Positions 51,508-60,283 of a stretch of 64,000 nucleotides of DNA are shown piece by piece. The notes under the pieces were generated by a model. The model saw only the letters and a list, made by a program, of their open reading frames with translations, did not search any database and was not told the origin of the DNA. This stretch comes from Streptomyces sp. NBC_01283 (GTDB lineage Bacteria > Actinomycetota > Actinomycetes > Streptomycetales > Streptomycetaceae). The translations under genes were made by a program, and so were the position numbers. Position 1 is the stretch's first letter. Every line of letters begins with the position of its first letter. The DNA is taken from positions 2,108,001-2,172,000 of the forward strand of contig NZ_CP108430.1 of the NCBI RefSeq assembly GCF_041435335.1, written 5' to 3'.

Positions 51508-52152
51508 TCACGTGGAGACAACGTCGCGGGACAGCGCCGTATGCAGGGCGAAAGCACCGAGCAGACCGCCTGCCGTGAAGCGTTGGGCGGTCAGGACGCG
51601 GGGCCGGGTGGCCAGGAACTTCGACATGCGTGCCGCGCCCAGCATGATCAGGGCGTTCACGGAGATTCCCACGACGATCTGCACCGCCCCGAGCTGAAGC
51701 AGCTGTCCCCAGGCCGGGCCTGCCTGCGGGTCCAGAAACTGGGGCAGCAGTGCGGCATACATCAGGGCGATCTTGGGGTTCAGCAGGTTGGTCAGCAGCC
51801 CCATCGAGAACAGGCGGGCGTCGGAGACCGGAGGCAGGTCCCGGGCCGGGGCGAAGGGCGAACGACCGCCGGGCTTGATCATGTCCCAGGCGAGGTACGC
51901 CAGGTAGGCGGCCCCGGCGAGCTTGACCACCGTGAAGGTCACCGGCACGGCGGCGAACATCGCGGACAGGCCCGCAGCCGCAGCCAGCAGGTAGCACACG
52001 AATCCCACGGCGGTCCCACTGAGGCTGACCAGGCCCGCCCTGCGGCCTTGGGTGATTGCCCTGGAGGCGAGGTGAATCATGTTCGGTCCGGGAGTCAACG
52101 CCATGCCCAGTTCGACTAGGGCCACTCCTCCGACTGCGGTCAGAGCGATCAC
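51508..52152 (-). CDS. LysE/RhtB-family amino-acid exporter
   Basis: Inner-membrane exporter of 214 residues with six predicted helices. The family motif LGMALTPGPNMIHLASRAITQGRRAG follows the first helix (shown here in two parts: ALTPGPNM, then SRAITQGRRAGL). Later features are KLAGAAYLAYLAWDMIK and GLLTNLLNPKIALMYAALLP. It would expel basic or neutral amino acids. The GTG start at 52150-52152 is the first in frame. The segment downstream holds the transposase remnant. Confidence 0.9.
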   Translation of the reverse strand: MIALTAVGGVALVELGMALTPGPNMIHLASRAITQGRRAGLVSLSGTAVGFVCYLLAAAAGLSAMFAAVPVTFTVVKLAGAAYLAYLAWDMIKPGGRSPFAPARDLPPVSDARLFSMGLLTNLLNPKIALMYAALLPQFLDPQAGPAWGQLLQLGAVQIVVGISVNALIMLGAARMSKFLATRPRVLTAQRFTAGGLLGAFALHTALSRDVVST

Positions 52153-52197
52153 CGGTCAACCTTCCGTTGTCCGTCGGGAGCCTCGTACGGAGGGGCG

Positions 52198-52217
52198 CCC
52201 GGCCGCAGAGGGCCGGG
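52198..52217. terminator. Hairpin after the ABC exporter genes
   Basis: A 7-bp perfect stem CCCGGCC / GGCCGGG with a 6-base loop between the ABC permease stop and the LysE start, both on the minus strand. A plausible terminator that separates the two units. Confidence 0.45.
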
Positions 52218-52365
52218 GGTAGCGCACGAGCTGCGCCCGCCTCGTCCGGCTCAGCATATGACTTCGCCGCTCGGTATCTTTATGCGCCCTGTTCCTGGCC
52301 CGACATCAGGTGCCGGGCTCTCACCTGCGACAAGACTGAGCAGTGCGCGAGCACCACCGGGGCGA

Positions 52366-54678
52366 CTATTCCGTATGCAGAACCGTGGCGATGGTGGTGC
52401 GGGCCGCCGTGCGGGCGGGGATCAAGGCACCGAGCACGGCGATCGTCACTCCGGCCAGGAGCATCGCGGCCAGTTGGGGCGCGTGCCATACGTCCTTCAT
52501 GTACTCGGGGAAGTCGACTACGCCGACGTTGTCCACGACGAGGCGGTGGGCCGCGATCCCGAGGGGGATGCCGAGCAGTGCGCCGACGGCGCCGAGCCCG
52601 GCGACCGAGGTGACCGTCATCAGGATCACTTGACGGGGTGTCATGCCGATGGACTTGAGCATGCCCAGGTCCCTGCGCCGTTCACGGGTGTTGAGCAGGA
52701 CGGTGTTGAAGACGCCGAGCGAGGACACCAGGGTGAGCAGCACGGTGAAGACGGTGGAGAAGGTGATGACGGTGGCGGTCCCGGCGTTGCCGGGGTCCAG
52801 TACGGAGGCGTGCACGGCCGGGTCGAGCTTCCCGGCAGCCTCGGCGTAGGCGCGGGCGTCGGCGTCGGGGGCGAGACGGACCGTGTACTCGGTGGCGTGG
52901 GCGTTGGGTGCGAGGTGGGTCAAAGTGTCCCACGTGGCCTCCAGCGCACGGGCATTGCCTTCGATGACCTGGCCCACGACAGTTGCGGTGATCTTCTTTC
53001 CGTTCAGTTCCAGAGTGGTCCGGTCGCCGATCTTCAGGCCGCGTTGGGTGAGGAAGGCCGGTCCGGCCACGATCTCGCCGGCCGCCTTCGGGGCTCGGCC
53101 CTTGACGATGGTGTGCTCGTAGAGGGAGTTGTCGCCGCGGTAGAAGTCGGCGAAGACGGACTGGTGCTGGCCGGTCATGCTCGCCTGGGAAAACGCGCGG
53201 GCCCGTACCCCCTTCGCACCCGGCAGGGCGCTAAGCCGCGCCTCGATCTGCTGGTCGCTGAGTCGGGGCGCCGTACGGCCGCCGTCACCGGAGCCCCCGG
53301 TGGTGACCTGGACTCGGGCGCTGCCGTCCTCCTTGCCGACGTTGCCGTACGCGACCAGGGTGCTGGTCAGGCCGGTGGACAGGGTGACGGTGGTGACGCC
53401 GAGGACGATGGCGGCCAGGGTCAGCAGGGTGCGGGCGGGGCGGGCGAAGGGCTGGCCCATGCCCAGACTGACCGGGCGTGGCAGGCGGGTGGCACCGAGC
53501 ATCCGCTGGACGCGCAGTCCATGTCCGGTCCGGGGCGCGCCGCCGGCGCTGATGGCCTGTGCGGCGGGCAGCCGGTGGGCCCGCAGGGCGGGGATCAGTG
53601 CGGTGAACAGGACGAGGGCGGGCATGCCCAGCAGGCAGGCCACGGTCACCCACGGGCTGACCTCTCCGACCGTGGCCCGGCCGACGTCGATGCCGGTGAA
53701 GGCGACCTTCATCATCGGCCCGGCCAGTGCGTTACCGACCAGCGTGCCCAGCACGCAGCCTGCCAGGGCCGGTACGGAGAGCATGGTCAGGTAGACGGCA
53801 ACGACTTGGTTGGGGGTGAACCCCAGCGCCTTGAGGACGCCGATGTGCCGGTATCCGGAGACGACCGCCCCGCTGACCACGTTGCCGACGATCAGGACGG
53901 AGACCAGCAGGCCGAGGATGCCGAAGAGGGTCATGAAGGGGAGGTAGGAGTCGACCAGTGCGGAGAACGCCTGCTTGAGGGTGAGGTAGGTCTGCGCGCC
54001 GGTGAGTGCGTCCTTGGGCAGTCCCTCGGTGGCCCGCTCCAGCGAAGTGCTCAGCTGTGCTTCGGTGTCGGATTTCGTGAAGCGGTAGAGCATCTGGGCG
54101 GAGGTGGGGTGCAGGGCGGTCATCTGCGCGGGTGAGACCCAGGCGCTTGCCGACTTGCTCATGCTGGTGGCGAACCCGACGACGGTCAGCGTCGCTCCGC
54201 TCGGTGTCTTCAGCTTCGTACCGAGGAATTCGGTGCCGGGAGAGCCCTGTACGGACCAGTTGACGACGATCTCGCCGGTGCCGGTGGCCCACCGGCCCTC
54301 CAGCAGGTCGATCCGGTCCACGGGGCCCGCCGGGTCGGCCCGGCCCACGACGCTGAGGGTGCCGCCTGCCATCCACAGCCAGTTCTTGGGTATGCCGACG
54401 ACTGCCTGTCCGAAGGGTCCCGCAGCCGCTTCCACTCCGGGCTGCTTCGCGGTACGGGCCAGTTGTTCCGGGGTGACCTTCGTGGTGTCGAAGGAAGCGG
54501 CCGTGTGCGCGCCGCGCTGTTCGGCGTACGCCTTGTCGAAGGGGCTGGACGCCGCGGTCAACAGGGTCAGCGCGAGCAGGACCGTGGTGGTGGAGCAGAG
54601 CACCACAAGACCGATGACGAAGGTCTGGACCCGGCGCCGCTTCACTGCTGCACGCGAGGCTCTCCACACGGCCCTCAC
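52366..54678 (-). CDS. FtsX/MacB-type ABC exporter permease
   Basis: Large permease of 770 residues with the duplicated FtsX layout. One N-terminal helix (RVQTFVIGLVVLCSTTTVLLA) leads to an extracytoplasmic domain, then three helices (YLPFMTLFGILGLLVSVLIV, then VVAVYLTMLSVPALAGCV). A second copy ends with ITFSTVFTVLLTLVSSLGVF and a terminal helix before RTAARTTIATVLHTE. It would export peptides, lipids or drugs. The GTG at 54676-54678 overlaps the ATPase stop. The adjacent divergent two-component system is its probable regulator. Confidence 0.9.
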   Translation of the reverse strand: MRAVWRASRAAVKRRRVQTFVIGLVVLCSTTTVLLALTLLTAASSPFDKAYAEQRGAHTAASFDTTKVTPEQLARTAKQPGVEAAAGPFGQAVVGIPKNWLWMAGGTLSVVGRADPAGPVDRIDLLEGRWATGTGEIVVNWSVQGSPGTEFLGTKLKTPSGATLTVVGFATSMSKSASAWVSPAQMTALHPTSAQMLYRFTKSDTEAQLSTSLERATEGLPKDALTGAQTYLTLKQAFSALVDSYLPFMTLFGILGLLVSVLIVGNVVSGAVVSGYRHIGVLKALGFTPNQVVAVYLTMLSVPALAGCVLGTLVGNALAGPMMKVAFTGIDVGRATVGEVSPWVTVACLLGMPALVLFTALIPALRAHRLPAAQAISAGGAPRTGHGLRVQRMLGATRLPRPVSLGMGQPFARPARTLLTLAAIVLGVTTVTLSTGLTSTLVAYGNVGKEDGSARVQVTTGGSGDGGRTAPRLSDQQIEARLSALPGAKGVRARAFSQASMTGQHQSVFADFYRGDNSLYEHTIVKGRAPKAAGEIVAGPAFLTQRGLKIGDRTTLELNGKKITATVVGQVIEGNARALEATWDTLTHLAPNAHATEYTVRLAPDADARAYAEAAGKLDPAVHASVLDPGNAGTATVITFSTVFTVLLTLVSSLGVFNTVLLNTRERRRDLGMLKSIGMTPRQVILMTVTSVAGLGAVGALLGIPLGIAAHRLVVDNVGVVDFPEYMKDVWHAPQLAAMLLAGVTIAVLGALIPARTAARTTIATVLHTE

Positions 54679-55385
54679 GCCGACACCTCCAGCGTGCGCT
54701 CGCGGGCGACCCGGCCGTCGGCGACCTCGACCAGGCGGCTGGCGCAGCGGGTGGCCAGCTGCGGGTCGTGGGTGACGATCAACAGGGTCTGGCCGATCTG
54801 GTTCAGGTCGATCAGCAGGTCCATCACCTGTTCGCCCGACCGGCTGTCGAGGGCGCCGGTCGGCTCGTCCGCGAGGAGCAGTGCCGGGCGGTTCATCAAC
54901 GCCCTTGCCACGGCGACGCGTTGACGCTCGCCGCCGCTCAGCGTCGCCGGGTAGTTGTTGCGGCGCTTGGCGACACCGAGTTCGTCCAGCAGCTCCAGGG
55001 CTCGGCGGCGCGCCTGCCTGGCCGAGGTGCCGGTCAGCTGCGCGGCCAGTGCCACGTTGTCCAGGACGGGCAGGTCGTCGATGAGGTTGAAGAACTGGAA
55101 GATCATGCCGACGTGGCGGCGTCGAAACAGTGCAAGCCCCGTTTCGTTCAGCTTGCCCAGGTCGTGGCCCTGTACCTCGACCGTGCCCGAGGTCGGCCGG
55201 TCCAGCCCGGCCACCATGTTGAGCAGCGTGGACTTGCCGCAGCCGGAAGGCCCCATCACCGCCACCGCGTCGCCCGCCTTGATCTCCAGCGACAGCCCGT
55301 CCAGGGCCTTCGCGTCGCCGTACTCCTTGTGTACGCCGTCCAGCCGTACCACTGCCTGCCGGGCACCCTCGTGATCGTTTGTCAT
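54675..55385 (-). CDS. ABC exporter ATPase (LolD/MacB group)
   Basis: ATPase of 236 residues driving the FtsX-like permease. Walker A GPSGCGKST, Q-loop MIFQFFNLIDDLPVLDNV, signature LSGGERQRVAVARAL, Walker B LLLADEPTGALD and switch IVTHDPQL are all intact. The ATG at 55383-55385 begins the protein eleven residues before the first beta strand; a poor GGGGC precedes it. It is translationally coupled to the permease gene. Confidence 0.93.
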   Translation of the reverse strand: MTNDHEGARQAVVRLDGVHKEYGDAKALDGLSLEIKAGDAVAVMGPSGCGKSTLLNMVAGLDRPTSGTVEVQGHDLGKLNETGLALFRRRHVGMIFQFFNLIDDLPVLDNVALAAQLTGTSARQARRRALELLDELGVAKRRNNYPATLSGGERQRVAVARALMNRPALLLADEPTGALDSRSGEQVMDLLIDLNQIGQTLLIVTHDPQLATRCASRLVEVADGRVARERTLEVSA

Positions 55386-55538
55386 GCCCCGAAACCTAGG
55401 CCCGGCGGGATCGTGGTGCGTCGCCCCCCGGGTGTATCCGTATGCGCAGGTCATCCTGGGGATGTACGCGGGGGATGCAGGGGGTCGCGTCCAGAAGGCA
55501 GGCGCACCGCACCATCGCGCTCCTGGGAAGATGACCGC

Positions 55539-56387
55539 ATGGGGGAATCATGGACGACCTTGCTGTTCGTCGCGCTGACTGTGGCCATGGGCGCCGCCGG
55601 ATGGCTGGCTGTGGCAGCGGCGCGGTGGCGGCGCCGCCACCGCAAGGCCATCGAGGAGCGTGGCTGGCTGCTGGAACGTGAGCGAGAGGGCGCGACACGG
55701 GCTGCGGTCGATGCCGAACGGGCAAGGATCGCCTCGGAGTTGCACGACATCGTCAGCCACAACGTCAGCGTCATGGTGGTACAGGCCGGTGCTGCCCGCG
55801 AAGTACTGACCACTCTGCCCGAAGAAGCCGCGGCTGCGCTGAGCGCCGTGGAAACCGCGGGCCGGAACACGATGACCGAGCTGCGGCACCTGCTCGGCCT
55901 GCTCGCCCCCGCGCAGAACGGCGAGGACGCTCCCTACGACCCCGACCACGTGGACCTGTCACCGCAACCGAGCCTGAGCCGGCTCGGTCCGCTCATCGAC
56001 AAGATCGCCTTCGCCGGCCTGCCCGTCGAGATGCGGGTCTCGGGCGAACCTCGCCCACTGCCGACCGGGATCGACGTCACCGCCTACCGGATCATCCAGG
56101 AGGGCCTGACCAATGCACTCAAACACGGAGACGGGGCGAAAGCCGAAGTGACGGTGCGGTACGCGGACAACCACCTGCGCGTCGAAGTACTCAACAGCGG
56201 GCCGAGCGTCCTGTCGGGCGGCACACCCGGTCGGACGGCGCCGGACCGGGAAAAGGCGGACGGCACGGGACGCGGGCTGCTGGGCCTGCGCGAGCGGGTC
56301 TCCGTCTACGGCGGCGACCTCGACGCACGCCGTCGCCTCGGCGGCGGCTACCGCGTTCGCGCCCGCATCCCCCTGGACCGCCCGTGA
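55539..56387 (+). CDS. Sensor histidine kinase (HisKA_3 type, single membrane helix)
   Basis: A 282-residue kinase with one N-terminal transmembrane helix (LLFVALTVAMGAAGWLAVAA), no sizeable sensor domain, then the phospho-acceptor box RIASELHDIVSHNVSV. The ATPase part shows NALKHGDG, VEVLNSGPS and GRGLLGLRERV. Such short sensors usually detect signals within the membrane, often via the neighbouring ABC exporter. I used the ATG at 55539, after GGGAAG. It is divergent from the ABC genes and coupled to the response regulator. Confidence 0.9.
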   Translation: MGESWTTLLFVALTVAMGAAGWLAVAAARWRRRHRKAIEERGWLLEREREGATRAAVDAERARIASELHDIVSHNVSVMVVQAGAAREVLTTLPEEAAAALSAVETAGRNTMTELRHLLGLLAPAQNGEDAPYDPDHVDLSPQPSLSRLGPLIDKIAFAGLPVEMRVSGEPRPLPTGIDVTAYRIIQEGLTNALKHGDGAKAEVTVRYADNHLRVEVLNSGPSVLSGGTPGRTAPDREKADGTGRGLLGLRERVSVYGGDLDARRRLGGGYRVRARIPLDRP

Positions 56388-57112
56388 TCACCCCCGCCGC
56401 GCCCGCCCCGCGTGTGGTGATCGCCGATGACCAGGAACTGCTGCGCGCCGGCTTCCGGATGATCCTCACCGCCCGCGGCATCGACGTGGTGGCCGAAGCC
56501 TCCGATGGCGTGGAGGCTGTGAGCGCGGTTCGGGAACTGCGGCCCGATGTCGTCCTCATGGACATTCGCATGCCCAACATGGACGGCCTGGAGGCCACCC
56601 GCCACATCCTCGCCCAGGCCCCGGACTGCCGGGTGATCATGCTGACCACCTTCGACCTCGACAAGTACGTGTATGCCGCCCTTGCCGCCGGAGCAAGCGG
56701 GTTCCTCCTCAAGGACGTCACCCCCGCGCACCTGGCCGCCGCCGTACGCCTCGTCGACACCGGCGACGCCCTCCTCGCCCCCGCGATCACCCGCCGCCTC
56801 GTGGAACGCTTCGCTGCGGACGACCCGACGCGGGGTACCGGCCAGGGCCCCCACCGCGCCGTCCCGGCGGTCCACCGGGATCTGGCCGCGCTGACACCAC
56901 GGGAACGGGAGGTGCTGGCGTGGATGGGCCGGGGCCTGTCCAACACCGAACTGGCCGGTCGACTGACGCTCAGCGAAGCGACCGTGAAGACCCATGTCGC
57001 GCGGATCTTCTCCAAGCTGACCCTGCGCGACCGCGCCCAGGCGGTCGTCGTCGCCTACGAGACCGGGCTCGTCTCCCCGGGTGACGCCGAGGAGATCGTC
57101 GGCCCCGCGTGA
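56384..57112 (+). CDS. NarL/LuxR-family response regulator
   Basis: A 242-residue response regulator. Receiver residues are in VVIADDQELLRAG, phospho-acceptor VVLMDIRMPNMDG and GFLLKDVTP. The LuxR domain is LTPREREVLAWMGRGLSNTE with KTHVARIFSKLTLRDRAQAV. The GTG start overlaps the kinase stop (GTGA). Probable activator of the divergent ABC exporter. Confidence 0.93.
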   Translation: MITPAAPAPRVVIADDQELLRAGFRMILTARGIDVVAEASDGVEAVSAVRELRPDVVLMDIRMPNMDGLEATRHILAQAPDCRVIMLTTFDLDKYVYAALAAGASGFLLKDVTPAHLAAAVRLVDTGDALLAPAITRRLVERFAADDPTRGTGQGPHRAVPAVHRDLAALTPREREVLAWMGRGLSNTELAGRLTLSEATVKTHVARIFSKLTLRDRAQAVVVAYETGLVSPGDAEEIVGPA

Positions 57113-57117
57113 CGTGC

Positions 57118-57384
57118 TCAGTGCGGCGGAACGACGAGTCCCCACTCGTACGCCGTGATCACGAGCTGGACCCGGTCCCGGGCGCCGAGCTTGGTGAACA
57201 GCCGCGACACGTGGGACTTGGCGGTGGCCACCGTGATGAACAGGTCGTCCGCGATCTCGGTGTTCGACCGGCCCTGCCCGATCAGAGTGAGTACCTCCTG
57301 CTCGCGTTCGGTGATGCCCTCGACCGGCCGCAGGGGGCGCCGCGGAATGCCTTCGCGGTGTTCGACGAAGTCCGCGATCGAACG
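57118..57384 (-). pseudogene. Truncated LuxR-type response regulator (DNA-binding half only)
   Basis: Minus-strand codons give IADFVEHREGIP, then GITEREQEVLTLIGQGRSN and ATAKSHVSRLFTKLGARDRV, ending at a stop at 57118. This is the C-terminal half of a NarL/LuxR response regulator with its helix-turn-helix intact. The receiver domain is missing: sequence further upstream on this strand is the antisense of a cupin gene fragment. It ends six bases after the intact regulator stop on the other strand. Confidence 0.85.
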
Positions 57385-57616
57385 CGGCGACCTGGTCGTC
57401 GTTCCGCCCGGCCTCGCCCACGCCTTCGCCGCCGCACCGGGACACGACGCGGACCTTCTCATCGTCATCACTCCCGGCGTCGAACGCTTCGAGTATTTCC
57501 GCCACTTGGCGCGCATCGCCTACGGCAACGTGCCCCCGGAGAGCCTGCGGGAGGTCCAGGAGCTCTACGACACCTACTTCCTGACCAGCCCCGCCTGGAC
57601 CGACATCAGGCCGTGA
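57377..57616 (+). pseudogene. Truncated cupin-domain gene (3' part only)
   Basis: From about 57377 the plus strand encodes IERGDLVVVPPGLAHAFAA followed by DADLLIVITPGVERFEYFRH and a tail ending at a stop at 57614-57616. That is the second half of a cupin barrel with its metal His-containing PPGLAHAF motif. The 5' half is gone: the frame upstream is antisense to the regulator stub. The two stubs meet near 57374-57386. Confidence 0.8.
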
Positions 57617-57663
57617 GCGTCCGCCCCTGGCCCCCTCCAACTGTCGGTCGAGATGAGACGGGA

Positions 57664-58179
57664 ATGCGGAAGTCCTATCACGCAGCACACCTTTACATGA
57701 TCCTGGGAGTGGTATCCGGGCTGTACTACCGGGAGTTCACCAAGCTCCACGACTTCGACGGGCGTACTCAGCTCGCCCTCGTCCACACGCATCTGCTGGC
57801 GCTTGGCATGCTGGCCTTCCTTGTCGTCCTGGCCCTCGACAAGCTGTTCCGCCTGTCCGGGAGCAGGCTGTTCACCACGTTCTTCTGGGTCTGCAACGCG
57901 GGCCTCGTCCTGTCCGCCGCCATGATGTTCGTCCACGGCAGCCGGACGGTTCTCGGCCGTCCCGTTCCGGTGGGAGTATCACTGCCCGCCGGCCTCGGCC
58001 ACATCCTGCTCACGGCCGGGCTCGTCCTGCTGTTCGTCCTCCTCGGCAGACGCCTCAAGGAAAGTGCTCCGGCTCACGGCCCGAACCCCGTACGCCCGTT
58101 CAGAGCCGGTGCACGGACCGGCATCAGCTCCGGACAGGAGGAGAAAGCCGAACGGCGACGTTCTGGGCGGCCCGGTTGA
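57664..58179 (+). CDS. DUF2871-family membrane protein
   Basis: A 171-residue protein with four predicted helices, beginning MRKSYHAAHLYMILGVVSGL and continuing LALVHTHLLALGMLAFLVV, TFFWVCNAGLVLSAAMMFVH and GHILLTAGLVLLFVLLG. This matches DUF2871, whose function is unknown. The histidine in helix two (VHTH) is conserved in pattern. The last ~35 residues are a polar tail that overlaps the converging LysR gene by 56 bases. Confidence 0.87.
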   Translation: MRKSYHAAHLYMILGVVSGLYYREFTKLHDFDGRTQLALVHTHLLALGMLAFLVVLALDKLFRLSGSRLFTTFFWVCNAGLVLSAAMMFVHGSRTVLGRPVPVGVSLPAGLGHILLTAGLVLLFVLLGRRLKESAPAHGPNPVRPFRAGARTGISSGQEEKAERRRSGRPG

Positions 58180-59035
58180 AGGCGTGGATCTCAGGTGTGG
58201 TGTTGGTGACGAGCCAGGTGGGTGCCCATTCCAGGGGCGCTGCGTCACTCAGCGGCAGATAGGTCACGCCGGGGCGCGCGTAGAACCGTGACACCTGGGC
58301 GCCCATGACGAAGGCGCCCTCGTCGGCGTCGATCAGCGCCAGGGCCTCCTGGAGCGTTTCGAACTGGGGGCCCTGTGCGATGGGGCGGCCCGCGGGCGTC
58401 AGGCGGGGTGTGCGGTCTGCGCGCCAGTATTCGGGAAAGGCTTCGGCCACCTGCAGCATCTTGACCGCAGCCAGGTCTTCCAGCGAAACGCTGTCACGGC
58501 GGGCGAGCGGGTGGCCGGACGAGACCCCCAGCACCCGGGGTTCGGAGAACAGGACCGGTCCGGTGACCATGTCGGGTTCGTGGTGCGGAAGGCTCACGAC
58601 CAACAGGTCGACATCGCCTTCCCGCAACCGCCGGAGGCCGTCGACGATCTGCATTTCCCTGAGCCGGGCTCGCCAGCCGGGGTGACCTTGGTCGAAAAGC
58701 CTGGCGGCCTGTGCCATGAGCTGTCCTGCGGCGGCGCCGAGGAACCCGACCCGGAGAAGGCGATCGATGCCGCGCGCGGCGTTGATCGCCTTCTCCACCC
58801 CGGCCTCGATCTGGTCGTAGGCCGGGCGCACGTCCTCGTGCAGCAGTCGGCCGGCCTCGGTGAGGCAGACATGACGACTGTTGCGTTCGAACAGCGGTGT
58901 ACCGATGTGACGTTCCAGCCTCTTGATCGTCTGGCTGATCCGGGCGGTGCTCACGTGCAGGCGTTCGGCCGTGCGGCCGAAGTGCAACTCCTCGGCCAGC
59001 GTCAGGAACGCCTCCAGCTCAAGCCGCTCCAGCAC
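58124..59035 (-). CDS. LysR-family transcriptional regulator
   Basis: A 303-residue LysR regulator. The winged helix-turn-helix occupies residues ~1-60 (AFLTLAEELHFGRTAERLHV, then ARISQTIKRLERHIGTPLFE) and an effector-binding domain follows (LRVGFLGAAAGQLMAQAARL onward). GTG start with GGAGGCACGA before it. A T-N11-A dyad lies 13 bases upstream. It is divergent from the quinone oxidoreductase gene, its likely target. Confidence 0.92.
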   Translation of the reverse strand: MLERLELEAFLTLAEELHFGRTAERLHVSTARISQTIKRLERHIGTPLFERNSRHVCLTEAGRLLHEDVRPAYDQIEAGVEKAINAARGIDRLLRVGFLGAAAGQLMAQAARLFDQGHPGWRARLREMQIVDGLRRLREGDVDLLVVSLPHHEPDMVTGPVLFSEPRVLGVSSGHPLARRDSVSLEDLAAVKMLQVAEAFPEYWRADRTPRLTPAGRPIAQGPQFETLQEALALIDADEGAFVMGAQVSRFYARPGVTYLPLSDAAPLEWAPTWLVTNTTPEIHAFNRAAQNVAVRLSPPVRS

Positions 59036-59048
59036 TCGTGCCTCCGAA

Positions 59049-59067
59049 CGTTAAATCCACCTTAACG
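59049..59067. promoter_or_regulatory. LysR-type operator
   Basis: A perfect dyad CGTTAA-N7-TTAACG, containing the T-N11-A LysR consensus, sits 14 bases before the LysR start and about 207 bases before the divergent oxidoreductase. Probable autoregulatory and activation site. Confidence 0.7.
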
Positions 59068-59273
59068 ACCGTTGCACTATGCCAGCTTGTTGGCGCATCG
59101 GACCCGTAGGAGTCTGAACGGGCCGACTTCACCCGGCACTTGCGCCCCTCGCCCGAGGCTCCCGCCCTGTCTCTCCGACCGGGCCCGCCCCTCCGGACGC
59201 GAGACCTCCGCTCTTTCCACCCGCATGGCCGGACCACCATGGACGGCGTGCCGGACACAAAAGGAACCTCACT

Positions 59274-60209
59274 ATGCGCGCCATCGGGCAGGACTCCTTC
59301 GGCGGACCTGACGTCCTGAAGATCATTGAGGTACCGCGGCCGGTGCCCGGCCCCGCCGAAGTGCTCGTCCGGGTGCGTGCGGCGGGAGTGAACCCGACCG
59401 ACTGGTGGCACCGGGCCACCGGAGGACTTGCGGGCGATGTCCCGATCCGCCTGGGGTGGGACGTATCCGGTGTGGTCGAAGCCGTCGGGCCGGGTGTCAC
59501 CCTGTTCGGGCCGGGCGACGAGGTGTTCGGCATGCCGCGCCAGCCGGCTCCTGCGGGTACCTACGCCGAGTACGTGGTCTCTCCCGCGCGGCACTTGGCC
59601 GCCAAGCCGCCGGTGCTCTCCCACGTGGAGGCCGCGGCCCTCCCCCTGGCCGCGCTCACCGCGTGGCAGGCCCTGGTCGACACGGCCGATGTCCGCCCCG
59701 GGCACAGGGTCCTGATCCACGCCGCGGCCGGTGGCGTCGGGCACCTGGCCGTACAGATCGCCAAGGCGCGCGGCGCCCACGTCATCGGCACCGCTCGTAC
59801 CGCCAACCACGACTTCGTACGAGGACTGGGGGCCGACGAGGTCATCGACTACACCCGCGCCGACTTCACCACCGCCGCCCGGGACGTCGACGTCGTGATC
59901 GACACCATCGGTGGCGACTACGGGCCGCGCTCCCTCAAGACCCTGCGCCCGGGAGGCATCGTCGTCTCGCTCGCCTCCCCCGCCGAGGCGCACCTGGCGG
60001 ACCGGGCCCGAGCGCTCGGACTGCGCTCCATCTTCATGATCACCGAAGCCGACCAGGCGGGGTTGAAGGAGATCGCCTCCCTCGCCGCGTCCCACCGGCT
60101 GCGGGTGCGCGTCGACACGGCCCTGCCGCTCGAACAGGCGGCCAAGGCCCACGAGATCGGCGAGACAGGCCGTACCACCGGAAAGATCGTGCTCACCGTC
60201 TCCGGCTGA
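59274..60209 (+). CDS. NADP-dependent quinone oxidoreductase-type MDR dehydrogenase
   Basis: Zinc-independent medium-chain dehydrogenase of 311 residues. It starts MRAIGQDSFGGPDVLKIIEV and has AAGVNPTDWW, then the cofactor motif HAAAGGVGHLAVQIAKARGA and GADEVIDYTRADF. The closing block is GKIVLTVSG. It reduces quinones, enones or aldehydes with NADPH. It opens a four-gene run under the divergent LysR regulator. Confidence 0.92.
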   Translation: MRAIGQDSFGGPDVLKIIEVPRPVPGPAEVLVRVRAAGVNPTDWWHRATGGLAGDVPIRLGWDVSGVVEAVGPGVTLFGPGDEVFGMPRQPAPAGTYAEYVVSPARHLAAKPPVLSHVEAAALPLAALTAWQALVDTADVRPGHRVLIHAAAGGVGHLAVQIAKARGAHVIGTARTANHDFVRGLGADEVIDYTRADFTTAARDVDVVIDTIGGDYGPRSLKTLRPGGIVVSLASPAEAHLADRARALGLRSIFMITEADQAGLKEIASLAASHRLRVRVDTALPLEQAAKAHEIGETGRTTGKIVLTVSG

Positions 60210-60283
60210 CCCTCCCCTCACCGCGAGGGAGCACGGAGTCCCGAAGCCCCTTGCCCTGAAACCCTTGTCACGAGAGCAGGACC

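Noticed and set aside
52258..54135. 625-codon plus-strand frame opposite the ABC permease
   Set aside because: Gly/Glu-rich shadow with no domain pattern; the permease on the other strand has proper membrane helices.
59068..60283. Search for an ECF41 promoter in front of the LysR-linked COE genes
   Set aside because: No TCACA-N16-CGTC arrangement found; a lone TGTCACG near 60267 is too close to the ATG and has no partner box.
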